Below are positions 1-6,448 of a DNA stretch of 10,948 nt, piece by piece. Source of the stretch: Chloroflexota bacterium (GTDB taxonomy: Bacteria > Chloroflexota > Dehalococcoidia > Dehalococcoidales > RBG-16-60-22). The notes under the pieces were generated by a model. The model made no database searches. It saw nothing but the letters and a program-made list of their open reading frames with translations, and was not told the DNA's origin. The position numbers and the translations under genes were made by a program. Within the stretch, counting starts at the first letter, position 1; each line of letters begins with the position of its first letter. Where the stretch lies: positions 1 through 10,948 of the forward strand of contig JANYKH010000004.1 in assembly GCA_025358235.1 (NCBI GenBank), given 5' to 3'.

Positions 1-93
1 CGCGAGATGTCGCCCCTGCTCAGCTCAGCAAAGCCCGGCCTAAGCAGTGCAAAAGCGATTTTCGCCGTATCAACAAAAAAAGAAATTACCCAT
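1..93 (-). CDS. Possible 5' end of a divergent gene, partial and uncertain
   Basis: On the minus strand, the frame from position 74 down to the window edge is open and reads VDTAKIAFALLRPGFAELS followed by RGDIS, which looks protein-like. An ATG at 93-91 lies 3 nt after GGAGG (101-97), but it is in another frame. The two frames are joined across a seven-T run (plus-strand A7 at 75-81), and deleting one T would fuse them into one N-terminus. I do not recognise the family. It could be a real gene with an indel, a gene using a non-standard start such as ATT, or chance. Only about 45 bp separate it from ffh, so the two would be divergently transcribed. Confidence 0.2.
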
Positions 94-103
94 TATCCTC
101 CGT

Positions 104-132
104 TTGACCCCACTCTACCGTTCGCATAGAAT
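104..132 (+). promoter_or_regulatory. Sigma-70-type promoter of ffh
   Basis: The -35 element TTGACC (104-109) and the -10 element TAGAAT (127-132) are separated by exactly 17 bp. Transcription should begin about 7 nt after the -10, at or beside the ffh ATG at 139, and no Shine-Dalgarno sequence is present. The ffh message is therefore predicted to be leaderless. Confidence 0.7.
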
Positions 133-138
133 TAAATC

Positions 139-1470
139 ATGTTTGAATTATTGACAGAAAAACTGAGTAAAGTCTTCAGCGGCCTCGGCAAACGCGGCAA
201 GCTGAGTGAAAAAGATATCGACGAAGCTATGCGCGAGGTGCGCCTGGCCCTTCTTGAAGCGGACGTAAACTTCAAGGTGGTCAAGGACTTCATCGCCCGT
301 GTGCGGGAACGCGCCGTCGGGGCGGACGTGCTCCAAAGCCTGACCCCTGCGCAGATGATCATCAAAATCGTCAACGAGGAATTGATTAAAACCCTTGGCG
401 ACGGTCAGGGCAAACTCGTTCCTTCTCCAAAATCCCCCTCCGTGGCCATGCTGGTTGGTTTACAGGGCAGCGGCAAAACTACGACGGCTGCGAAGCTGGC
501 GCTGAACCTGCGCAAAAACGGCCAGAAAGCCCTGCTGGTAGCCGCGGACACCCGCCGCCCCGCCGCCATTCAACAGTTAATTACGCTCGGCAAGCAACTA
601 GATATTCCCGTGCACAGTGAAGACCCCAAGGTCAGCACCAAAGACATCGCAGTACACGGCGTGGAGAAAGCACGCTTGCTGGGCATCCAGTGGGTCATTA
701 TCGATACGGCAGGCCGCCTGCACATCGACGAAGAATTGATGGAAGAACTGGCCCAAATCCGCAAGGCCACCAACCCGGCGGAAGTCCTGCTGGTAGTAGA
801 TTCCATGACCGGCCAGGACGCGGTGCGCGTGGCGGAGGAATTTAATAAAAAGGTCAGCATTACCGGCCTGATTCTCACCAAGACGGACGGCGATGCCCGC
901 GGCGGCGCGGCCCTTTCCGTGCGCTGGGTCACGGGCGTGCCCATCCGTTTCCTGGGCACCAGCGAGAAGCCGGACGGCTTTGAAGGCTTTTACCCGGACC
1001 GGTTGGCATCCCGCATTCTGGGCATGGGTGATATGCTCACTTTCATCGAGAAAGCGCAGTCTACCTTCGATGCCGCCAAAATGGAGGAGCTTGAAAAGAA
1101 GGTTAAATCATCCAAGTTTGATCTTGAAGACTTTCTGGAACAACTGCGAGCTCTGAAAAAGATGGGGCCGCTGGCCTCTGTGATGGATATGATTCCGGGA
1201 TTCAACAAAATCTCGGCCAAGATACCGGAAGGCGTCCAGGAAAAGCAGATGAAGAAGATTGAGGCCATGATCCTCTCCATGACGCCCGCGGAACGGCAGA
1301 ATCCCAATATGATCGATGGGAGCCGGCGCAAACGCATTGCCCGTGGTAGCGGAGTCCAGCCGCAGGATGTGAACCAGCTTCTGAACCAGTTTGTGCAGAT
1401 GCAGAAGATGATGAAGATGGGGATGAAGGGCAAGATGCCCAAAAACATGATGGGGATGATGGGTCGGTAG
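139..1470 (+). CDS. ffh: Signal recognition particle protein Ffh (SRP54 GTPase)
   Basis: Ffh binds 4.5S/SRP RNA and hydrophobic signal sequences and, with FtsY, delivers translating ribosomes to the membrane by GTP hydrolysis. The 443-residue product has the full family layout: N-domain helical bundle (1-95), G domain with the P-loop GLQGSGKTT (107-115), DTRRP (137-141), DTAGR (189-193) and TKTD (247-250), then the methionine-rich M domain (about 300-443) ending in KMMKMGMKGKMPKNMMGMMGR-like sequence that forms the flexible Met-rich groove. The start at ATG 139 gives the MFE-type N-terminus usual for the family. There is no ribosome binding site, and the -10 box ends 6 nt before the ATG. rpsP, a common downstream neighbour of ffh, is absent here; argS follows after about 300 bp with its own promoter. 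Confidence 0.98.
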   Translation: MFELLTEKLSKVFSGLGKRGKLSEKDIDEAMREVRLALLEADVNFKVVKDFIARVRERAVGADVLQSLTPAQMIIKIVNEELIKTLGDGQGKLVPSPKSPSVAMLVGLQGSGKTTTAAKLALNLRKNGQKALLVAADTRRPAAIQQLITLGKQLDIPVHSEDPKVSTKDIAVHGVEKARLLGIQWVIIDTAGRLHIDEELMEELAQIRKATNPAEVLLVVDSMTGQDAVRVAEEFNKKVSITGLILTKTDGDARGGAALSVRWVTGVPIRFLGTSEKPDGFEGFYPDRLASRILGMGDMLTFIEKAQSTFDAAKMEELEKKVKSSKFDLEDFLEQLRALKKMGPLASVMDMIPGFNKISAKIPEGVQEKQMKKIEAMILSMTPAERQNPNMIDGSRRKRIARGSGVQPQDVNQLLNQFVQMQKMMKMGMKGKMPKNMMGMMGR

Positions 1471-1769
1471 ATAGAGAATACTGCTTTACCATCCCCTCCC
1501 ATTCCGTTTTCGAGACTGGCTCTCTGGCTGAGTTAGGTTTAAACGGAAGGGAGTTTTATTTTATGGAGGGCTTCGCCCTCATTCACCTGAACCCACTTTC
1601 TGACCCTCGGGATATGGATTTTGTTGTTTATGGGAGAGGGCAAAAGTCCGCAGCTAATTCCAACCTTTCGTGAATGATGCCAGTCCCCACCCCTTATTAC
1701 ATTTCCCCCTGCATATGCTATAATTCATTGTTCATTTACAGTGCGGGAGGTATCATTAAATAATCCCAG
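1471..1769. other. Intergenic gap ffh-argS: hairpin, possible small ORF, argS leader
   Basis: No convincing gene or T-tailed terminator for ffh is visible. A perfect hairpin GAGGGC-TTC-GCCCTC (1566-1580) lacks a downstream T tract. The hairpin lies inside a possible 36-codon ORF (ATG 1563 to TGA 1671-1673) preceded by GGAAGGGAG (1545-1553) at 9-nt spacing; I recognise no homologue and rate it as probably chance. The last part holds the argS promoter and a leader of about 39 nt. I see no T-box features such as a specifier loop or the conserved T-box sequence before argS. Confidence 0.5.
1697..1724 (+). promoter_or_regulatory. Promoter of the argS-trpS operon
   Basis: A perfect -10 TATAAT (1719-1724) is preceded at 16 bp by TTACAT (1697-1702), a partial match to the -35 consensus. 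The predicted start near 1731 gives a short leader that contains the Shine-Dalgarno-like CGGGAGG (1744-1750). Confidence 0.55.
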
Positions 1770-3458
1770 ATGCTTAAAGAAATTCTCTCGGACCTGCTGA
1801 AACAGGCCATCGCCAAAGCCCAGGAGAACGGTAAGCTCCCCATCGTCCCCCTCCCCGATATTGTGATTGAACGCCCTCAGAAAACCGAACACGGCGATTA
1901 CGCTTCCTCCATTTCCCTGAAACTAGCCCGCGCTATCGGCACTAACCCCATGGCCATCGCCAAAGAGATTGCCGCATGCATACCCGCTACCGCCGAAATC
2001 GGCGCGGTGAGCGTGGCGCCCCCCGGATTCATCAATTTCACTCTGAGTAAGACATGGCTGGCCTGCCAGGTGGATAATATCCTGAAAGCCGCCAATTCAT
2101 ACGGCAACATTACTTACGGCGCGGGCAAAAAAGTGCAGATTGAGTTTGTCAGCGTCAACCCCACCGGCCCCCTTCACATCGGGCACGGGCGGGGCGCAAT
2201 CCTTGGCAGTGCACTGGCCAACGCTCTCTCAGCGGCCGGTTTCAACGTCGAGAAAGAATATTATGTCAATGACGCCGGCACACAGATAGACACTTTCTAC
2301 CGCTCGCTGTGGGCCCGCTATCAACAGCAGTTTGAAGTCAAAGTTGATGTCCCCACTGACGGATACGTCGGCGCCTACATGATCGATGTCGCCAAAGAAA
2401 TCATCGTTGAGCAGGGCGACCGCTTCATGAAGCTGCCGGAAAAAGAAGCCATTGCTGCCCTGGGCAAAATTGGCCTTGAAAAAATGATCGGCAAGATCCG
2501 CGCTGATCTTGAAACCCTGCGCGTCACTTTCGATGTCTGGTTCAGCGAAAAGAGCCTTTATGCCAACGGTCAGTACGCCACTGCCATGAAGCTATTACGT
2601 GACGCCGGTTACCTGACTGAAAAGGAAGGCGCGACCTGGTTTGTTTCCACTGCCCTGGGCGAAAGCAAGGACAACGTCGTCATCCGTTCGGACGGGACGC
2701 CAACCTATTTTGCCGCGGACATTGCCTATCACTATAACAAGCTCGTCGAGCGCAAGTTCGACCAGGTTATCGATATCTGGGGCGCGGACCACGCCGGTCA
2801 CGTTTCCCGCATGAAAGCGGTGCTTACCGCCCTCGGACTGGATCCCGAACGGCTGGACGTCATCCTGGGTCAAATGGTGACGCTGCGGCGGGGCGGGGAA
2901 CTGGTTAAAATTTCCAAGCGCAGCGGTGAAATTATTACCCTGCAGGAACTTGTCGAAGAAGTGGGCGCGGACGCCTGCCGCTTCTTTTTCCTTTGCCGTT
3001 CCGCGGATTCCCAGATGGACTTCGATATGGAACTGGCCAAAAAACAGTCCTCGGACAATCCCGTTTATTATGTCCAGTACGCTCACGCCCGCATCTCCAG
3101 CATCCTGAAGCTGGCTAAAGAACACGGCATCGATTATTCACAGGGGGATGTATCCCTGTTGTGCCACGACCCCGAGCAGAACCTCATCCGCAAGATGATC
3201 ACCTTGCCGGAAATGATTGAAGTTATTGCCAAGACCCTTGAGCCCCACCACCTTACCTACTACGCTCAGGACCTGGCTACTGTTTTTCACGCTTTCTACA
3301 AAGACTGCCGTGTGATGCCCAGTCAAAAATCCACAGCCCCGGTGACAGACGAAGAAATGGCCGTCACGAAAGCCCGTCTGAAACTGGTGGAAGCCGCCCA
3401 GACTGTCCTCGGCAGGACGCTGAACTTAATGGGGATGACCGCCCCGGATAAAATGTAG
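1770..3458 (+). CDS. argS: Arginyl-tRNA synthetase
   Basis: A class I aminoacyl-tRNA synthetase that charges tRNA-Arg with arginine in the cytoplasm. The 562 residues match the usual ArgRS size. The N-terminal additional domain (about 1-105, with HGDYASS at 41-47) recognises the tRNA elbow. The catalytic Rossmann fold carries [13 protein letters not shown] (130-142) containing the HIGH signature, the YYVNDAGTQ motif (164-172) and the degenerate KMSKS-like KISKRSG (380-386) typical of ArgRS. The DALR anticodon-binding domain begins near [13 protein letters not shown] (430-442) and runs to the end. The start is fixed by an in-frame stop at 1761-1763, yet the only good ribosome binding sequence (1744-1750) lies 19 nt before the ATG, which is unusually far. 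trpS follows 23 bp downstream, so the two form an operon. Confidence 0.98.
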   Translation: MLKEILSDLLKQAIAKAQENGKLPIVPLPDIVIERPQKTEHGDYASSISLKLARAIGTNPMAIAKEIAACIPATAEIGAVSVAPPGFINFTLSKTWLACQVDNILKAANSYGNITYGAGKKVQIEFVSVNPTGPLHIGHGRGAILGSALANALSAAGFNVEKEYYVNDAGTQIDTFYRSLWARYQQQFEVKVDVPTDGYVGAYMIDVAKEIIVEQGDRFMKLPEKEAIAALGKIGLEKMIGKIRADLETLRVTFDVWFSEKSLYANGQYATAMKLLRDAGYLTEKEGATWFVSTALGESKDNVVIRSDGTPTYFAADIAYHYNKLVERKFDQVIDIWGADHAGHVSRMKAVLTALGLDPERLDVILGQMVTLRRGGELVKISKRSGEIITLQELVEEVGADACRFFFLCRSADSQMDFDMELAKKQSSDNPVYYVQYAHARISSILKLAKEHGIDYSQGDVSLLCHDPEQNLIRKMITLPEMIEVIAKTLEPHHLTYYAQDLATVFHAFYKDCRVMPSQKSTAPVTDEEMAVTKARLKLVEAAQTVLGRTLNLMGMTAPDKM

Positions 3459-3481
3459 ATAACCGACAAATTGGAGTAACA

Positions 3482-4456
3482 ATGAAGAGCCGAGTCTTTT
3501 CCGGCGCGCGCCCCACCGGCCGCCAGCACCTTGGAAACTATTTGGGAGCCATTCAGAATTACGTTAAGTTGCAGGACCAGTATGACTGCGTCTACTGCAT
3601 CGTCGATATCCACGCTTTAACCACGCTGGATAATACCCGCGAACTCCAGAAGAACATCCACGAGATGGCGCTGGACTGGCTGGCCGCGGGCATCGATCCG
3701 AAAAAGAGCATCATGTTCGTACAATCCCACGTTCCTGAAGTGTGCGAACTGCATACCATTCTTAGCATGGTCACACCGTTAAGCTGGCTGCTGCGCGTGC
3801 CCACCTTCAAAGAAAAGGTCAAGCAGAACCCGGGCAACGTGAATTACGGCCTGGTGGGCTACCCTGTATTGATGACATCAGACATTACGCTGTACAAGGC
3901 GGATGTTGTTCCCGTCGGCGAGGACCAACTTCCTCACCTGGAACTGGCCCGTGAAATCGTCCGCCGGTTTAACGACCACTTCGGTGAGACTCTGCCGGAA
4001 CCAAAAGCCCAAATGACGGCGTTCCCGATGGTGGTTGGACTTGATGGTAAATCAAAGATGAGCAAGTCTTTGAACAACCACATCGAACTAGCGATGACTG
4101 AAGAAGAGACGTTAAAACGGGTCATGACTTCTGTAACAGATCCGGCGCGCCAATTCCGTAAGGACCCCGGCCACCCCGAGGTCTGCCCCATTTACGCGCT
4201 GCACAAGTATTTCAATCCCCTCCAGCAGGAAAACGTGGCAGCTACCTGCCGCACTGCGGAAAGGGGCTGCGTAGATTGCAAAAAGGCCATGGCCGCGGAG
4301 ATCAACGAGGCTCTTAAACCTTTTAGAGAAAGGCGCGCCGAGCTGGCCGCCAAACCCAAATACATCGATGATGTGCTCAATGACGGTGCGGTCCGGGCCT
4401 CGGTTATTGCCCGGCAGACCATCAAAGAAGTCAAACAAAAGATGGGCCTGTTATAG
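3482..4456 (+). CDS. trpS: Tryptophanyl-tRNA synthetase
   Basis: A class Ic synthetase, normally a homodimer, that charges tRNA-Trp in the cytoplasm. The 324 residues fit compact bacterial TrpRS. Signatures are FSGARPTGRQHLGNYLGA (6-23; HLGN replaces HIGH), the tryptophan-pocket region with MTSDITLYKADVVPVGEDQ (131-149), and KMSKS (192-196) in GLDGKSKMSKSLNN. The C-terminal part holds RGCVDCKK (261-268), as in many bacterial TrpRS proteins. The start ATG is 5 nt after GGAG (3473-3476). The gene lies 23 bp after argS, presumably shares its promoter, and is followed by two strong terminators. No attenuator or T-box is visible in the short argS-trpS gap. Confidence 0.98.
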   Translation: MKSRVFSGARPTGRQHLGNYLGAIQNYVKLQDQYDCVYCIVDIHALTTLDNTRELQKNIHEMALDWLAAGIDPKKSIMFVQSHVPEVCELHTILSMVTPLSWLLRVPTFKEKVKQNPGNVNYGLVGYPVLMTSDITLYKADVVPVGEDQLPHLELAREIVRRFNDHFGETLPEPKAQMTAFPMVVGLDGKSKMSKSLNNHIELAMTEEETLKRVMTSVTDPARQFRKDPGHPEVCPIYALHKYFNPLQQENVAATCRTAERGCVDCKKAMAAEINEALKPFRERRAELAAKPKYIDDVLNDGAVRASVIARQTIKEVKQKMGLL

Positions 4457-4492
4457 ATTAGTATCCTTCCTAGTAAAAATAAGAACCGAAAG

Positions 4493-4521
4493 GGGAGCCG
4501 GCAACGGCTCCCTTCTTTTTT
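4493..4521 (+). terminator. Intrinsic terminator of the argS-trpS operon
   Basis: An 8-bp perfect GC-rich stem, GGGAGCCG (4493-4500) with CGGCTCCC (4505-4512), is closed by a stable GCAA tetraloop and followed by TTCTTTTTT (4513-4521). It lies 36 bp after the trpS stop and is a textbook Rho-independent terminator. Confidence 0.92.
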
Positions 4522-4532
4522 ACAAGCTGAAT

Positions 4533-4571
4533 AAAAAAGCCCTCTCCCATGTTTCGGGAGAGGGCTTTTTT
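4533..4571. terminator. Second, bidirectional intrinsic terminator
   Basis: A perfect 16-bp stem pairs 4533-4548 (A6 then GCCCTCTCCC) with 4556-4571 (GGGAGAGGGC then T6) around a 7-nt loop. A6 on one side and T6 on the other make it functional in both directions. On the plus strand it backs up the terminator 12 bp upstream. Confidence 0.9.
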
Positions 4572-4770
4572 ATAAGAACATCCTGCCCCCTTGCGGCGGA
4601 AGCAGAATGAGTGCCATTTTACGACAGCTATGACTGATTAACGCGGTCAGCCAACCCGGGAAACTGGAGACCTTTGGCGGATTTCAGCTGTTTTGTTTTC
4701 ATACTTGTTATAACGCACCAAAACGACGAAGGTTAGCACTGTCAAAAATAATAAAGGCTGACACCTTTAA
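4572..4770. other. Non-coding region upstream of the M16 peptidase promoter
   Basis: No gene is visible. Two possible RNA hairpins occur: TGACTG/CGGTCA (about 4630-4648) and GCCAA/TTGGC just after it, but the sequence does not match any riboswitch consensus I can recall, and the predicted start of transcription lies downstream near 4806. A small hairpin TAAAGG/CCTTTA lies near 4753-4769. The stretch may be degraded sequence or carry upstream regulatory sites. Confidence 0.4.
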
Positions 4771-4799
4771 TTGACACCCGGCACCGGTCAAACTAGAAT
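4771..4799 (+). promoter_or_regulatory. Consensus sigma-70 promoter of the M16 peptidase gene
   Basis: The perfect -35 TTGACA (4771-4776) and the -10 TAGAAT (4794-4799) have an ideal 17-bp spacer. The heptamer TGACACC occurs twice (4760-4766 and 4772-4778), and TTGAC (4771-4775) is mirrored by GTCAA (4787-4791). This gives possible operator half-sites over the -35 and spacer. Confidence 0.8.
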
Positions 4800-4828
4800 T
4801 GGTGTATCCCACGTAAAGGAGCGACAGG

Positions 4829-6094
4829 TTGTACCAGAAAACAACGCTTCCCAATGGTCTGCGAATTCTCACTTCCAATATGCCTGCCGTCCGTTCCGTG
4901 TCCGTTAATTTTTTCGTATCAGTCGGGTCACGGTATGAGACTGAGAAACAGGCGGGCATCTCCCACTTTGTCGAACACATGCTGTTCAAAGGCACCGAAA
5001 AACACCCGACCGGGGCTGAATTGTGCTCGATCATCGAGGGGGTGGGGGGAATTTTCAACGGGGGCACGGATAAAGAACTGACTCTTTACTGGACAAAGGT
5101 GGCGCGCGATCACATGGGGCTCGCCTTCGATGTCATCTGCGATTTGCTGCTGAACTCCCGGTTCACGATTGAAGACTTTGAGAAGGAACGCCAGGTAATT
5201 ATCGAAGAGATCAGCATGGCAAAGGATACGCCTTCACAGCGCGTAACCATGCTTATTGATGAGCTTTTATGGCCCAACAATCCGCTGGGCCGGGACGTAG
5301 CCGGCACCCGGGCATCTGTCACCAAAATAACCCGCGAACAATTAATGGATTACTTCAACCTTTACTACCGTCCGTCAAATATAGTCGTGGCGGTGGCAGG
5401 CAACGTGGTCCACGAAGAAGTCACTGCTACCATCACTGAAAAACTGGGCAAGTGGCTTCCGGGTGAAACCCACCCCACCTTCATCCCATGGAAGGGCGGC
5501 CCCATAAAGAAACGAGTGGCGATTGAAAAACGAGATACCGAACAAACACAGGTATCACTGGCCCTGCCGGGGATATCAACTAATGACCCCCGCCGGTTTA
5601 CCCTCGACCTGTTGAACGTCATCCTGGGCGAAGGCATGAGCAGCCGGCTATTTACGCAAATAAGAGACAAGCTGGGATTGGCCTACAGCATAAACAGCTA
5701 CACAGAACATTTCCTGGACACCGGGGCCGTTGAGGTGAGCGCGGGGGTTGATGTTAAAAACCTGCGGGTGGCAATTACCGCCATACTGGAAGAACTCCGC
5801 AAACTGAAGGAACCCCTGCCGGAAGCGGAAATTCATAAAGCTAAAGAACTTTCCAAGGGGCGCCTGGCGCTGCGCACGGAAGATACGCGCACGGTGGCGG
5901 GGTGGATCGGGGGACAAGAAGTCCTTACAGACAAAATACTCAGTTTTGATGATGTCATCAGCTCGCTAGAGAAAGTAACCCAGGATGACCTTCATCAACT
6001 GGCTAACGATCTCCTGGTGGGAGATAACCTGAGGCTGGCGGTAGTAGGTCCTATTTCCCCGGATGAACCGCTGGAAGACCTGCTGAAGATTTAA
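4829..6094 (+). CDS. M16 family zinc metallopeptidase (processing-peptidase-like)
   Basis: An inverzincin of the M16B group, related to mitochondrial processing peptidase and PqqL/YmxG-type bacterial proteins. The native substrate cannot be told from sequence. The inverted zinc motif HFVEH (46-50) supplies H46, E49 and H50, with the distal glutamate ligand in VIIEEISM (E126 or E127), at the spacing known for the family. The second half (about 170-400) is the paired non-catalytic M16 domain, including GEGMSSRLFTQIRDKLGLAYS, with the R/Y residues often seen in substrate clamping. The 421-residue length is normal for a single-chain M16B subunit. Translation starts at TTG 4829, supported by AAAGGAG (4816-4822) at 6-nt spacing and by MYQKTTLPNG matching the usual N-terminus. 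No signal peptide is seen, so it is probably cytoplasmic. It is monocistronic. Confidence 0.93.
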   Translation: MYQKTTLPNGLRILTSNMPAVRSVSVNFFVSVGSRYETEKQAGISHFVEHMLFKGTEKHPTGAELCSIIEGVGGIFNGGTDKELTLYWTKVARDHMGLAFDVICDLLLNSRFTIEDFEKERQVIIEEISMAKDTPSQRVTMLIDELLWPNNPLGRDVAGTRASVTKITREQLMDYFNLYYRPSNIVVAVAGNVVHEEVTATITEKLGKWLPGETHPTFIPWKGGPIKKRVAIEKRDTEQTQVSLALPGISTNDPRRFTLDLLNVILGEGMSSRLFTQIRDKLGLAYSINSYTEHFLDTGAVEVSAGVDVKNLRVAITAILEELRKLKEPLPEAEIHKAKELSKGRLALRTEDTRTVAGWIGGQEVLTDKILSFDDVISSLEKVTQDDLHQLANDLLVGDNLRLAVVGPISPDEPLEDLLKI

Positions 6095-6130
6095 TCGGGG
6101 CCCCTCATTAATTCCAATTTTAGATTTACC

Positions 6131-6164
6131 CTGACAAACCATTGACTTATATCGCCATTGTCAG
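6131..6164. promoter_or_regulatory. Inverted repeat around the -35 of the arsM operon promoter
   Basis: CTGACAA (6131-6137) and its exact complement TTGTCAG (6158-6164) flank the -35 box, and the right arm abuts the -10 box. The half-site centres are 27 bp apart, between two and three helical turns. A dimeric repressor bound here would block polymerase. Whether the adjacent AbrB-like protein or another regulator binds is inference. Confidence 0.45.
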
Positions 6165-6170
6165 TATAAT
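6142..6170 (+). promoter_or_regulatory. Promoter of the AbrB-like/arsM operon
   Basis: TTGACT (6142-6147) and a perfect TATAAT (6165-6170) are separated by 17 bp. Transcription should begin near 6177, leaving a leader of roughly 28 nt that includes two CTGATT repeats (6171-6176 and 6180-6185). Confidence 0.82.
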
Positions 6171-6204
6171 CTGATTATTCTGATTTTTATGATTGGTGAG
6201 TAAA

Positions 6205-6438
6205 ATGAATTGTTGTAGTTCCAATAATGATCCCTGCTGCAAGGTCGAAGCTGTTGTAAGCGTCGACGAACGGGGACAAATGGTGCTCCCTAAAGAATTA
6301 CGGGAAAAACTCGCTATTCGCGCGGGGGACAAGTTGGCGGTCGTGAGTTGGGGCAAAACCATCTGTCTCATCAAGGCTGATCAGCTTAATGAGATGGTCC
6401 AGAGCATGCTGGGACCCCTGGCCAAAGACATGAAATAA
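6205..6438 (+). CDS. Cysteine-rich AbrB/MazE/SpoVT-fold protein, likely regulator
   Basis: A 77-residue protein with a swapped-hairpin AbrB-type fold (about 14-60), seen in VVSVDERGQMVLPKELREK and AGDKLAVVSW. Such domains usually bind DNA as dimers. Before it sits a short tail with two cysteine pairs, NCC (3-4) and CCKVE (11-15), a plausible site for As(III), Hg(II) or another thiophilic metal. From memory, proteins of this type with the CCKVE...SVDERGQMVLP pattern are annotated as HgcAB-associated (HgcC-like) or found beside arsM; I could not check this. I chose ATG 6205 because GGTGAG (6195-6200) is spaced as a ribosome binding site; TTG 6193 or GTG 6196 would add four or three residues. 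Its stop overlaps the arsM ribosome binding site, so the two genes are tightly coupled. Confidence 0.8.
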   Translation: MNCCSSNNDPCCKVEAVVSVDERGQMVLPKELREKLAIRAGDKLAVVSWGKTICLIKADQLNEMVQSMLGPLAKDMK

Positions 6439-6448
6439 GGAGAATATC

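Noticed and set aside
990..1502. 170-residue minus-strand open frame over the ffh M domain
   Set aside because: It is antisense to the methionine-rich Ffh tail; the hydrophobic look comes from reading ATG-rich sequence backwards.
1725..1769. T-box or other riboswitch upstream of argS
   Set aside because: The predicted leader is only about 39 nt, without a specifier stem, T-box sequence or terminator/antiterminator pair.
2595..3125. 176-residue open frame on the minus strand inside argS
   Set aside because: It lies fully antisense to a well-supported ArgRS gene with conserved motifs, and the translation resembles no family I know. It is a by-product of high-GC codon use.
4368..4610. 80-residue plus-strand open frame after trpS
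   Set aside because: It overlaps the end of trpS in another frame and runs through both terminator hairpins.
4620..4700. Two hairpins resembling a structured riboswitch before the M16 gene
   Set aside because: No consensus I recall matches, and the predicted start of transcription (about 4806) is downstream, so this stretch would not be in the mRNA.
6095..6110. GGGGCCCC palindrome (6097-6104) as a terminator for the M16 gene
   Set aside because: The palindrome has no room for a loop and no T tract follows, so it is not a credible intrinsic terminator.
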